A stretch of DNA of 16,518 bases from contig JAFZQK010000046.1 of assembly GCA_017620455.1 (NCBI GenBank), positions 1-16,518 of the forward strand. Reading direction: 5' to 3'. The notes under the pieces are model-generated. The model was not told where the DNA came from and did not search any database. It worked only from the letters and a program-made list of their open reading frames with translations. Made by a program: the position numbers and the translations under genes. Positions within the stretch are counted from its first letter, which is position 1. Every line of letters begins with the position of its first letter. Positions 1 to 5,922 of the stretch are shown here, piece by piece. This DNA is from Clostridia bacterium (GTDB lineage Bacteria > Bacillota_A > Clostridia > Christensenellales > Aristaeellaceae).

Positions 1-210
1 CAGGAGGCCATCGAGCCCATCATCCAGGAGCGCACCAGCATCCTCATCGCCCACCGGCTTTCCACCATCCTGGCGGCGGACGAGATCCTGGTGGTGAAGG
101 ACGGCCGCATCGTGGAGCGGGGCCAGCACCAGGAGCTGGTGAAGCGCGGCGGCGTGTATACCGAATTGTACGAGACCCAGTTCAAAAAAGCCCTGGAGGC
201 CGCGGAGTGA
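1..210 (+). CDS. ABC transporter ATP-binding protein, C-terminal fragment
   Basis: The window opens inside this gene; 69 codons remain before the TGA at 208-210. The fragment holds the end of an ABC ATPase domain. IAHRLSTI carries the switch (H-loop) histidine that contacts the ATP gamma-phosphate. It is followed by the typical strand and turn ADEILVVKDGRIVERGQHQEL and a short helical tail. The wording of this segment (AHRLST, GRIVERGQHQEL) is characteristic of exporter-type ABC proteins with a fused membrane domain (MdlB/MsbA-like), but the membrane part lies outside the window. Substrate and exact subfamily cannot be told. No convincing terminator is seen just downstream; a weak GCTTT/AAAGC hairpin near 220-240 lacks a T-run. 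Confidence 0.93.
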   Translation, partial: QEAIEPIIQERTSILIAHRLSTILAADEILVVKDGRIVERGQHQELVKRGGVYTELYETQFKKALEAAE

Positions 211-279
211 CGGGAACGAAAAGGGCTTTCGGGAAAGCGAAGGACGGTCGGCCGTTTGCCGTTTGTTACATTTTCCGGC

Positions 280-309
280 TTGTGTGCCGGGGAAGAAGTG
301 CGGTATAAT
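280..309 (+). promoter_or_regulatory. possible vegetative promoter
   Basis: A perfect TATAAT at 304-309 is preceded after 18 bp by TTGTGT (280-285), a weak -35 match. It is one of two TATAAT boxes in the 202-bp gap before the secreted-protein gene. A 7-bp inverted repeat (GTCGGCG 344-350, CGCCGAC 368-374) lies between the two boxes and would be in the leader RNA if this promoter is used. Confidence 0.35.
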
Positions 310-379
310 AATCAGGCGACGGGCCCGCAGGGCCGTCGGCCGGGTCGGCGGCTCCCGAAGGGAAAGACGCCGACGATTA

Positions 380-388
380 TGGTATAAT
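380..388 (+). promoter_or_regulatory. extended -10 promoter element
   Basis: TGGTATAAT is an extended -10 (TGn directly before TATAAT at 383-388). No good -35 box is seen 17 bp upstream, which extended -10 promoters tolerate. It lies 25 bp before the GTG start at 413, leaving a short leader that contains the ribosome binding site. Confidence 0.5.
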
Positions 389-412
389 GAAAGTGCAAAG
401 AAGGGGTTTTTC

Positions 413-1315
413 GTGAAAAGGTTTGCTTGTTTCCTGCTGGCGCTGGCGATGCTCTCCGCCCTGCCCGTACTGGCGGAGGAGCCCGAATGGGATTGGTTCG
501 AAAGCGATTTCGGCCTGTCGTTTCTCTACGACGCCAGCGAATTCGGCGTGGACGTAAGCGAAGAGGGCGAGGCCGTGCTGGTGTATCCCATGGACCTGGT
601 GGAAGAAAAATACGAAGAGGGGCTTAACATCGTTTGGAAGGATACGGAAAACCAGGCGTGCATCTGTTTTTCCAATCTCAGCGCGGCGGATCCGGAATGG
701 ACCAAGCCCGCGGACTGGACGCCCCCGGAGGGCTTTGAGCCGCTGGACGGGGACTGGGCGCTGCCCGGCTGGATCTGGCAGCATGAGATCGACGGCGTGG
801 TGGACGGGCCGTACCCCAACGCAGAAATAGTTTTTGAAGGCCGGGATCAGATCTATCCCCTGTTCATCGTCTATCCGGACGGCGATCCCGACGGCTGGGG
901 CGAGAAGATGTGGGAGATCCTGGAATCGCTGGAATTCCCGCCCCAGATGGCGGAAACCGCGGATTTCCGCATGGACTGGTTCCAGGGCGGCGCGGCGGGG
1001 ATGCAGTTCATTCCCGTGATCGTGGATGAGGACGCCGATCCCTTTGTGATCATGCCCCTGCGGGAGATGCGGGATTTTGCGCTGGAGCAGGTGGAATGGG
1101 ACGATGAAACCTTCGCTCCGGCGGACGCTGCGCCGCTGTATACCGCCGATCCCCTTTCCCCGGGGGACAACATGCAGGTCTTCGCTTACTTTGGGGATAT
1201 TTTCCCCACCCTGCGCATCCGGTATACCGACGCGGAGGGCGAGGCTGTGTGCTGGTACATCACGGAAAGCGGCCGGGACGGCAGCCTGATGCTGCTGGGA
1301 GAGGACGAAATTTGA
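413..1315 (+). CDS. secreted acidic Trp-rich protein of unknown function
   Basis: Encodes 300 residues. I do not recognise the family. The GTG at 413 is chosen because AAAGAAGGGG (397-406) sits about 7 bp upstream and the protein then begins with a typical signal peptide: VKR, a hydrophobic core and a VLA/EEPEW cleavage site near residue 21. There is no lipobox cysteine. The frame stays open upstream to 263, but that stretch is Arg-rich and overlaps the promoter. The mature protein is strongly acidic, with many tryptophans in WxW-like pairs (WDWF, GWIWQ) and no transmembrane segment. The two halves (about 25-175 and 180-300) may be separate beta-rich domains. It is probably exported across the membrane and either released or wall-associated. 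The stop overlaps the start of the next gene by 4 bp, so the two are translationally coupled. Function is unknown. Confidence 0.85.
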   Translation: MKRFACFLLALAMLSALPVLAEEPEWDWFESDFGLSFLYDASEFGVDVSEEGEAVLVYPMDLVEEKYEEGLNIVWKDTENQACICFSNLSAADPEWTKPADWTPPEGFEPLDGDWALPGWIWQHEIDGVVDGPYPNAEIVFEGRDQIYPLFIVYPDGDPDGWGEKMWEILESLEFPPQMAETADFRMDWFQGGAAGMQFIPVIVDEDADPFVIMPLREMRDFALEQVEWDDETFAPADAAPLYTADPLSPGDNMQVFAYFGDIFPTLRIRYTDAEGEAVCWYITESGRDGSLMLLGEDEI

Positions 1316-1599
1316 CGGAAAAAGAAAACGCAAGCGGCAGCCGGTTTTTCCAGAACCGGGCCTGCGAATATTTCCCCTGCCATAAGGGCGTGCCGGAGGA
1401 GGAATTCAGCTGCCTGTTCTGCTATTGCCCCCTGTACGCCCTGGGGAAGAAGTGCGGCGGGGACTTCGTCTATACGGAACAGGGGATCAAGGACTGCTCC
1501 GGCTGTACGTTCCCGCACCGGAAGGAAAATTACGACGCCGTGCTGGCCCGGTGGGGGGAGATCGCCGCGCTGGTGAAAAAAAGCGACGGGGATCCATAA
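1312..1599 (+). CDS. small cysteine-rich protein (PF04071-like)
   Basis: Encodes 95 residues from a TTG start at 1312 that overlaps the preceding TGA (TTGA). GGGAGAGG (about 1298-1305) gives a good ribosome binding site about 6 bp upstream. An ATG at 1249 is in frame but lies inside the upstream gene. Eight cysteines (18, 23, 34, 37, 39, 48, 62, 65) with His24 and His69 form a pattern I associate with the 'cysteine-rich small domain' family: CEYFPCHK, CLFCYCPLYALG, CGG and IKDCSGCTFPHR. The cysteines very likely bind zinc or another metal. It has no signal peptide, so it should be cytoplasmic although it is coupled to a secreted protein. In other genomes the domain occurs alone or near cobalamin genes, but no cobalamin gene is visible here. 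The biochemical role is unknown. Confidence 0.88.
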   Translation: MTEKENASGSRFFQNRACEYFPCHKGVPEEEFSCLFCYCPLYALGKKCGGDFVYTEQGIKDCSGCTFPHRKENYDAVLARWGEIAALVKKSDGDP

Positions 1600-1640
1600 C
1601 GGGCTGCCAGCCGTTTTCCCGGCGTTTGCGCACCGTTTGA

Positions 1641-1666
1641 TCGGGCGGATGATATCCGCCCCTACA
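1641..1666 (+). repeat. palindromic repeat copy 1
   Basis: Contains GGGCGGATGATATCCGCCC, an 8-bp perfect inverted repeat with a 3-nt centre, inside a longer conserved 26-nt unit (TCGGGCGGAT at the left, CCGCCCCTACA at the right). It lies 42 bp after the cysteine-rich gene. It shares its full unit with the copies at 1903 and 1954 and, inverted, with the one at 1871. Confidence 0.85.
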
Positions 1667-1761
1667 CAGGAAAAACGAAACCTCGGGCTCCCGCCCGACG
1701 TGCAGCGCCCGAAAAAGGTCGCCTCAGATCAGAAAGCATATGCCGGTCAATAAAAATGCAA

Positions 1762-1810
1762 AAAACGGCCTGGAAATCCCACTGGATCAGCGGGGATTCC
1801 AGGCCGTTTT
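1762..1810. terminator. bidirectional rho-independent terminator
   Basis: AAAACGGCCTGGAA (from 1762) pairs with TTCCAGGCCGTTTT (to 1810); the stem extends inward through TCCC/GGGG with one bulged A, around a loop of about 11 nt. On the minus strand the stem is followed by TTTTTTGCATTTTTA, and on the plus strand by TTTTCATTT. It lies between the convergent cysteine-rich gene (+) and HAD gene (-), so it can stop both transcripts. Confidence 0.8.
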
Positions 1811-1870
1811 CATTTGAAATACGGAAAATTCGGGAGCCTGTTCAGCCGGGCGGAAAACGGCGTCCAATCC

Positions 1871-1894
1871 GTAGGGGCGGATACCATCCGCCCG
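1871..1894 (-). repeat. palindromic repeat copy 2, inverted
   Basis: Reads GTAGGGGCGGATACCATCCG on the plus strand and continues CCCG. Its reverse complement matches the unit at 1641 with one change in the central bases (GGT for GAT). It stands head to head with the copy at 1903, as paired REP-type repeats often do. Confidence 0.8.
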
Positions 1895-1902
1895 CCGTGG
1901 CT

Positions 1903-1928
1903 TCGGGCGAATAATATCCGCCCCTGCG
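1903..1928 (+). repeat. palindromic repeat copy 3
   Basis: Same 26-nt unit as at 1641 and 1954 with substitutions (GGGCGAATAATATCCGCCC). The left arm mismatch weakens the palindrome, so this looks like a decayed copy. Confidence 0.75.
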
Positions 1929-1953
1929 TCAGCGGATGATGCTTCCTTCTGCA

Positions 1954-1979
1954 TCGGGCGGATGATATCCGCCCCTGCG
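1954..1979 (+). repeat. palindromic repeat copy 4
   Basis: Identical to the unit at 1641 except for two bases near the right end (CCTGCG here, CCTACA there). The core GGGCGGATGATATCCGCCC is perfect. An open frame on the minus strand (1787-2050) reads through copies 2-4 and repeats GADIIRP; it is judged not to be a gene. Confidence 0.85.
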
Positions 1980-2046
1980 CACCGATGAAGGAAGATGGTT
2001 TGCTCTTGCCAGACGGCTGAACGATCCCAATTCGGGAAAGTCTTTT

Positions 2047-2811
2047 TCATTCCGAAAGAATCGCTTCCAGCGCGTCCATTACCCGGCGGCAGACCGTATA
2101 GCCCTTGCCCAGCAGGGGCGCGGGGGCGTTAGCCATGATGTAGGGCCGGCCCACGGCGTCCAGCATGGCTTCGTCGTTGAATTGGTCCCCGAAGGCGGCG
2201 ATATCGGACAGGGGGATCTGAAGCGCCCGGGAAAGGGCCCGAATGCCGTCGCCCTTGTTGGTGAGCGTAAAATCCAGCCACCGGTGGCCGGCGATATCGC
2301 AGTGCAGCGCGCTTCCCCATTTCGCCTGCAGCGGCGGGGCCAGCTCCTCCACGCCCTCCTCCCGGAAGCCGGAGAGCTTGACGCACTGCCCGGCGTACAG
2401 CGCGGGGTCCGCCGCCAGGGCGACGGCGTTTTGCAGCCGGTAAAGGATATCGTCGGCATACGTCCGGGGCGCATCCAGGCGCAGCACGGAAAAGGCGGGG
2501 GTGGAAAGCAGAAGCAGCATGCCCGCGCCCTCGATATCCCGGATGATCTGCTCCGCCGTGTTCCGGGGGAAAAAGGAAGCCGTCTGCTTTCCGCCGGCCA
2601 CGATCACCGCGCCGTTTTCGCACAGGAAATCCATGTGCTCCGCTTCGGGGGCGAACAGGCGGTACAGGTTATCGTACTGCCGTCCGCTGGCGGCGGCGAA
2701 GCGGACGCCCTTTTCCCGCAGCCTTCGGATCACGTCAAAAATCCCGGCGGGCAGTTGGCCGTCGGGATACAGCAGCGTGCCGTCCAGATCGCAGGCGACC
2801 AGGCGGATCAC
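2047..2811 (-). CDS. Cof-type HAD-IIB phosphatase
   Basis: Encodes 254 residues. The GTG start at 2811 overlaps the TGA of the upstream membrane-protein gene (GTGA), with AAAGGAG ending 5-6 bp before it. HAD motif I is CDLDGTLL (nucleophile and general-acid aspartates, residues 7 and 9), motif II is ASGR near residue 42, the motif III lysine is in NKGDGI, and motif IV is FGDQFND. The insertion between motifs II and III fits the C2B cap of the Cof/YbiV-type phosphatases, and about 250-270 residues is normal for them. These are cytoplasmic Mg-dependent phosphatases of sugar phosphates, nucleotides or similar small molecules; the substrate here cannot be predicted. Its translation appears tied to the DUF368 gene, which could hint at a phosphorylated envelope intermediate, but that is inference. 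Confidence 0.93.
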   Translation of the reverse strand: MIRLVACDLDGTLLYPDGQLPAGIFDVIRRLREKGVRFAAASGRQYDNLYRLFAPEAEHMDFLCENGAVIVAGGKQTASFFPRNTAEQIIRDIEGAGMLLLLSTPAFSVLRLDAPRTYADDILYRLQNAVALAADPALYAGQCVKLSGFREEGVEELAPPLQAKWGSALHCDIAGHRWLDFTLTNKGDGIRALSRALQIPLSDIAAFGDQFNDEAMLDAVGRPYIMANAPAPLLGKGYTVCRRVMDALEAILSE

Positions 2812-3683
2812 GCCTGCTCCTTTTCGCTGCCGGCCAGCAGCCAGGCCACCAGAAAGCCCGCAACGAACGTCAGCACGGCCACCACGGCCAGCAGCACCGT
2901 GGTGCCGGCAAAATTGGTCTGGATCAGAAGCGCGATGGGAGAGGCCACCACCAGGCCCAGCACGCCGCAGTAGGTGGCGGTGGGGAAACGGTGGGTCAGC
3001 CATTCGATGAGCTTCGCCACGCCGAAAAGCCCCAGCACGATGCCCAGCACGAAGGGCAGCAGCATCAGCATGGGCTGGCCCAGGCCGGCAAAGTCAAAGT
3101 GCACCAGGCCGTGGGCCACGGTTTTCAGCGCCCCGGTGACGGCCTTGTAATAGCCCAGCAGCATCAGCACCAGGCTGCCGGACACGCCGGGGATGATCAT
3201 GGTGCCGGAGGCGATCATGCCCAGGAAAACCATGATCAGCATCTGCCCCGCGTTCATATCGATGGTTTCCGCGTTCTGGATGCTGTCCCGGTTCTGCAGC
3301 CCCAGCCAGATGATCAGGGCGAACAGCGCGAGGAAAGCGATCACCGCGGCGGGGCCCAGCTTTTTCCGGTCGATCCTTTTCAGCAACGGCCCCAGCCCGC
3401 CCAGGATCAGGCCGATGAAGAGGGTGTTGGTGGGCAGCTGATAATTTTCCAGCCCCCAGTTGATGATGCTGGCGAAAGCCAGGATGCCCGCCAGCATCCC
3501 CACCGCGTAGGGCAGCAGCGCCTTGATGCTCTTCCAGAATTCCTTGAACAGATGGGTGATGGAATGGATCAGGGTGTCGTACACGCCCATGCTCACCATC
3601 ATGGTGCCGCCGGACACGCCGGGGATGATGTTGGCCACGCCGATGACCACGCCCCGCAGGATCTTGAGGATCAGTTCTTTCAT
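2808..3683 (-). CDS. DUF368 membrane protein (PopT-type polyprenyl-phosphate transporter)
   Basis: Encodes 291 residues, normal for the family. The ATG at 3683 follows AAAGGAAG by about 7 bp. The protein is strongly hydrophobic, with some eight membrane segments. It carries the duplicated family signature: NIIPGVSGGTM (PGVSGG, residues 21-26) and MIIPGVSGS (165-170), which suggests two inverted-repeat halves. DUF368 proteins of Vibrio cholerae and Staphylococcus have been reported as PopT, which returns undecaprenyl phosphate to the cytoplasmic face for reuse in peptidoglycan and teichoic acid synthesis. That function is transferred here by family only. It heads a two-gene operon with the HAD phosphatase, from a promoter at 3719-3747. 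Confidence 0.93.
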   Translation of the reverse strand: MKELILKILRGVVIGVANIIPGVSGGTMMVSMGVYDTLIHSITHLFKEFWKSIKALLPYAVGMLAGILAFASIINWGLENYQLPTNTLFIGLILGGLGPLLKRIDRKKLGPAAVIAFLALFALIIWLGLQNRDSIQNAETIDMNAGQMLIMVFLGMIASGTMIIPGVSGSLVLMLLGYYKAVTGALKTVAHGLVHFDFAGLGQPMLMLLPFVLGIVLGLFGVAKLIEWLTHRFPTATYCGVLGLVVASPIALLIQTNFAGTTVLLAVVAVLTFVAGFLVAWLLAGSEKEQA

Positions 3684-3718
3684 GGGTCCGCTTCCTTTCG
3701 GGAAAAATCAACGGGCTT

Positions 3719-3747
3719 AGTCTACCATATCGGGCCGCGTTCGTCAA
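3719..3747 (-). promoter_or_regulatory. vegetative promoter for the DUF368-HAD operon
   Basis: On the minus strand, TTGACG (3742-3747), a 17-bp spacer and TAGACT (3719-3724) preceded by TGG, an extended -10. It lies 36 bp from the start codon. Its -35 lies next to the terminator hairpin of the upstream gene remnant. Confidence 0.7.
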
Positions 3748-3777
3748 TGAAAATGCGCCGCCCGGAACAGGCGGCGC
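3748..3777 (-). terminator. terminator after the truncated secreted-protein gene
   Basis: On the minus strand GCGCCGCC pairs with GGCGGCGC around a 7-nt loop (3755-3777), followed by ATTTTCATT. It lies 17 bp past the stop codon at 3795, as expected for the intrinsic terminator of that gene. Confidence 0.65.
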
Positions 3778-3794
3778 GGGGAAAGGCGCGGCGG

Positions 3795-4061
3795 TCAAAA
3801 CAGATTCCGCACCCGGCTCCAGATCAGATCCCGGTAAGGGTTCAGGTAAGTGACGGTGCTGGTGACACGCATGTAGCCCGTCAGCTTCCGGGTATAGCTG
3901 CCCAGGTCCCTGACCCTGACTCCGGTGGCGGCTTCGTACAGGCCGATGCGGACGTTGGCGTAATACACCTCCAGGCTGCCCTGGGTGTATTTGTCCCCGT
4001 TCCAGTTCACGGTGACGCGGACGATGTAATCCGTTTCCTCCGCGGAGGCGGGAATGGCGGC
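3795..4061 (-). pseudogene. 5'-truncated small secreted protein gene
   Basis: The frame ending at 3795 reads back through 88 residues: AAIPASAEETDYIVRVTVNW at the left and a beta-rich body ending in IWSRVRNLF. AIPASA/EET is a typical end of a signal peptide with its cleavage site, but the hydrophobic core and start codon are missing. The resemblance stops at 4061, exactly where the first hairpin of the palindrome array begins. Beyond that point the frame continues without any ATG, GTG or TTG to a stop near 4130. A GTG at 4010 would give a 71-residue product, but it lies inside the mature domain and has no evident ribosome binding site. The body has many Tyr, Val and Arg residues and no family I recognise. 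The simplest reading is a gene that lost its 5' end. A functional gene started by unusual means is less likely. Confidence 0.55.
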
Positions 4062-4304
4062 GGGGTGTCGACAAAGCCGACACCCCGCGAAAAAAGCGGA
4101 AGAAAGGATTCCGCTTTTTTCGATCCATCAATTTCTTGCAAAATGGCATTTTCGCAAGCGAAAACGCTCATTTTGCGGCCGGAAATTGATAGAGGAAGCA
4201 AATTACATTTGCTCCTCGGCGACGTACATGCCGCCGCCTGCGGATGAAAATCGAAGGGGCTGCGGCCCCTTCGATGCATCCCCTCGGTTTTTCGACAGAC
4301 TGAC
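4061..4304. repeat. array of consecutive hairpins, probable non-coding mobile or repetitive element
   Basis: At least five perfect or near-perfect palindromes lie end to end. H1: CGGGGTGTCG 4061-4070 with CGACACCCCG 4078-4087. H2: CGAAAAAAGCGGAA 4088-4101 with TTCCGCTTTTTTCG 4109-4122 (14 bp, perfect). H3, nested: ATCAATTTC 4127-4135 with GAAATTGAT 4182-4190, enclosing GCAAAATG/CATTTTGC and TTTTCGC/GCGAAAA. H4: GAGGAAGCAAAT with ATTTGCTCCTC, 4192-4217. H5: TCGAAGGGGC 4251-4260 with GCCCCTTCGA 4265-4274. TCGACA occurs near both ends (4068-4073, 4292-4297). AT-rich arms stand out from the GC-rich surroundings. There is no transposase. It fills the gap between asnA and the truncated gene. Exact borders are uncertain. 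Confidence 0.7.
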
Positions 4305-4337
4305 GCCGGGCCCCGAAGGCCCCGGCGGCGGGAAGAC

Positions 4338-5345
4338 TTACAGAAGCACGATCCCGGCTTTTTCGCATTGCGCCCGGGTGTCGGCGTCCCAGTAGGAGGA
4401 CTGCACCTCCCCGATGTGGGCCTTGCCCAGCAGCAGCATGCACAGGCGGCTCTGCCCGATGCCGCCGCCGATGGTGAAGGGCAGTTCGCCCTTAAGCAGC
4501 GCCTGATGGAAGGGCAGGGCCCGGCGCTCCTCGTGGCCGGAGAGGCGCAGCTGCTCGTCCAGGGACTGCGGGCTGACCCGGATGCCCATGGAGGAGATCT
4601 CGAACGCGCACCCCAGCACCTCGTTCCAGAACATGATGTCGCCGTTCAGCTGCCAGTCGTCGTAGTCCGGGGCGCGGCCGTCGTGGGGCCTGCCGGACTT
4701 GAGGGCGCCGCCGATCTGCAATATGCAGGCGGTATGATGGTCCCGCAGGAACAGGTTCTCCCGTTCCTTGGGGGTCTTGTCCGGATACAGGTCCTCCAAT
4801 TCCTGGGTGGTGACGAAGGCGATCTGCCTTTCCAGCACGGTTTTTACCTGGGGATATTCCCACTTGATCCGATCCAGGGTGATGCAGATGGCGGTGACGA
4901 TGCGCTCCATGGTATCCTGGAGAAGATCCAGCGTGCGGTCCTCCTCCCGGATCACCTTTTCCCAGTCCCACTGGTCCACGTAGACGGAATGCAGGTTATC
5001 CAGCGTTTCGTCCCGGCGGATGGCGTTCATATCGGTGTACAGCCCTTCCCCCAGGGGAAAACGGTACCGGGCCAGGGCGTAGCGCTTCCATTTGGCCAGG
5101 GAGTGCACCACCTGGGCCTCCTCCCCGGTTTCCAGCATATCGAAGGAAACGGGGCGCTCCACGCCGTTCAGATCGTCGTTCAGGCCGGAGGCCCGGTCCA
5201 CGAACAGGGGAGCGGACACGCGCTTTAAGTTCAGCGCGTGGCACAGGTTGCTTTCAAAGGTTTTTTTGATCAGGGCGATGGCTTCCTGAGTCTCATATAA
5301 AGACAGGGTGGATTTGTACCCCGCGGGGATCGTAACGTGGCTCAC
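4338..5345 (-). CDS. asnA: aspartate--ammonia ligase (asparagine synthetase A)
   Basis: Encodes 335 residues, close to the roughly 330 of E. coli AsnA. The GTG at 5345 is chosen because AAGGAGGG sits 7 bp upstream and the protein begins VSHVTIPAGYKS; an in-frame ATG at 5378 lies in the promoter. AsnA makes asparagine from aspartate, ammonia and ATP in the cytoplasm through an aspartyl-adenylate, using a class II aminoacyl-tRNA synthetase-like fold. Family blocks in order: VVHSLAKWKR (79-88), LHSVYVDQWDWE (about 118-129), RAPDYDDW (224-231), SSMGIRV (251-257) and TIGGGIGQSRL (about 292-301), the last being the motif 3-like ATP site. It appears to be transcribed alone from its own promoter, which carries a dyad. 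A GC-rich hairpin after the stop (about 4305-4326) has no T-run before the palindrome array begins. Confidence 0.98.
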   Translation of the reverse strand: MSHVTIPAGYKSTLSLYETQEAIALIKKTFESNLCHALNLKRVSAPLFVDRASGLNDDLNGVERPVSFDMLETGEEAQVVHSLAKWKRYALARYRFPLGEGLYTDMNAIRRDETLDNLHSVYVDQWDWEKVIREEDRTLDLLQDTMERIVTAICITLDRIKWEYPQVKTVLERQIAFVTTQELEDLYPDKTPKERENLFLRDHHTACILQIGGALKSGRPHDGRAPDYDDWQLNGDIMFWNEVLGCAFEISSMGIRVSPQSLDEQLRLSGHEERRALPFHQALLKGELPFTIGGGIGQSRLCMLLLGKAHIGEVQSSYWDADTRAQCEKAGIVLL

Positions 5346-5366
5346 AGGCGTTCCCTCCTTCTGCAG

Positions 5367-5390
5367 ACAGGATAGCAAGAAGGATCCTGT
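5367..5390. promoter_or_regulatory. operator-like dyad over the asnA promoter
   Basis: ACAGGAT (5367-5373) and ATCCTGT (5384-5390) form a perfect 7-bp inverted repeat with a 10-bp centre. It covers the -10 box and nearly all of the spacer. It lies upstream of the expected transcription start, so it would act as DNA rather than RNA. A repressor site is inferred; no regulator is visible in the window. Confidence 0.4.
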
Positions 5391-5397
5391 TTGTCAA
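5369..5397 (-). promoter_or_regulatory. vegetative promoter for asnA
   Basis: On the minus strand, perfect TTGACA (5392-5397), a 17-bp spacer and TATCCT (5369-5374). It lies 23 bp from the GTG start, just ahead of the ribosome binding site. Confidence 0.78.
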
Positions 5398-5424
5398 TTC
5401 CGCGCCTGTTCTTTTCCTGGCTTT

Positions 5425-5922
5425 CTACGGCACCAGCAGCCCCGCCGCGATGCTGCCCGCCAGCCAGGCCAGCAGGGCGCAGGGCACGGTGTGGCGGGAT
5501 TTTTTCACTCCCGCCGCCGACAGGTACACCCCGCAGGTGTAGAACACCGTTTCGCTGGAGCCCATCATCACGCTGGCCACCAGCCCCGCCCGGCTGTCCG
5601 GCCCGCACTGATCCAGCACGGCGCGCAATGCCGCCAGGGACGCAGAGCCGCTGACGGGACGAAGCAGCATCAGCGGCAGCGTTTCTTCCGGCAGGCGCAG
5701 GGCCCGGAGCGCCGGAGCGCACAGACGGCACAGATCCTCCGTCAGCCCGCTGGCCTCGAACCCGCGCACCGCGCAGAGCATGGCGATCAGCGCGGGCAGG
5801 ATGCTCCGGGCGGTGGCCAGCCCCTCCTTCGCGCCTTCCAGGAACGCGTCGTAGACCGGCACCCGCCGCCACGCCCCCGCCGCCAGACAGGCGAGGATCA
5901 TCGCCGGCAGCGCCCAGCTCAC
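5425..5922 (-). CDS. spmB: spore maturation protein B
   Basis: Encodes 165 residues (about 178 in Bacillus subtilis). The GTG at 5922 overlaps the spmA stop (GTGA); the frame stays open far upstream inside spmA but does not resemble protein there. The protein is a multi-pass membrane protein of the nucleoside-recognition/Gate superfamily. Family features include the hydrophobic N-terminus VSWALPAMILACL, the EGAKEGLATARSILPALIAML helix, RPVSGSASLA and MMGSSETVFYTCGVYL. In B. subtilis, SpmA and SpmB act together in the mother cell to allow spore-core dehydration and mature heat resistance. The molecular activity is not known. Its coupling and order with spmA match other Firmicutes. The ribosome binding site is weak (GGAG about 8 bp upstream), consistent with dependence on spmA translation. 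Confidence 0.95.
   Translation of the reverse strand: MSWALPAMILACLAAGAWRRVPVYDAFLEGAKEGLATARSILPALIAMLCAVRGFEASGLTEDLCRLCAPALRALRLPEETLPLMLLRPVSGSASLAALRAVLDQCGPDSRAGLVASVMMGSSETVFYTCGVYLSAAGVKKSRHTVPCALLAWLAGSIAAGLLVP

Noticed and set aside
1787..2050. 87-codon minus-strand frame that overlaps the HAD stop (ATGA)
   Set aside because: It has no ribosome binding site, reads through three palindromic repeats (repeating GADIIRP) and ends inside the terminator.
2991..4247. Long plus-strand open frame opposite the DUF368 gene and the palindrome region
   Set aside because: Composition is His/Gln/Asp-rich, as expected for antisense of hydrophobic coding DNA. It crosses a promoter, a terminator and the hairpin array.
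4007..4279. 90-codon minus-strand frame inside the hairpin array, beginning MHRRGRSPFDFHPQ
   Set aside because: It is built from the palindrome arms, has no ribosome binding site and no recognisable domain.
5346..5424. T-box or other riboswitch before asnA
   Set aside because: The leader between promoter and start is only about 16-20 nt, too short for a T-box or any known riboswitch.
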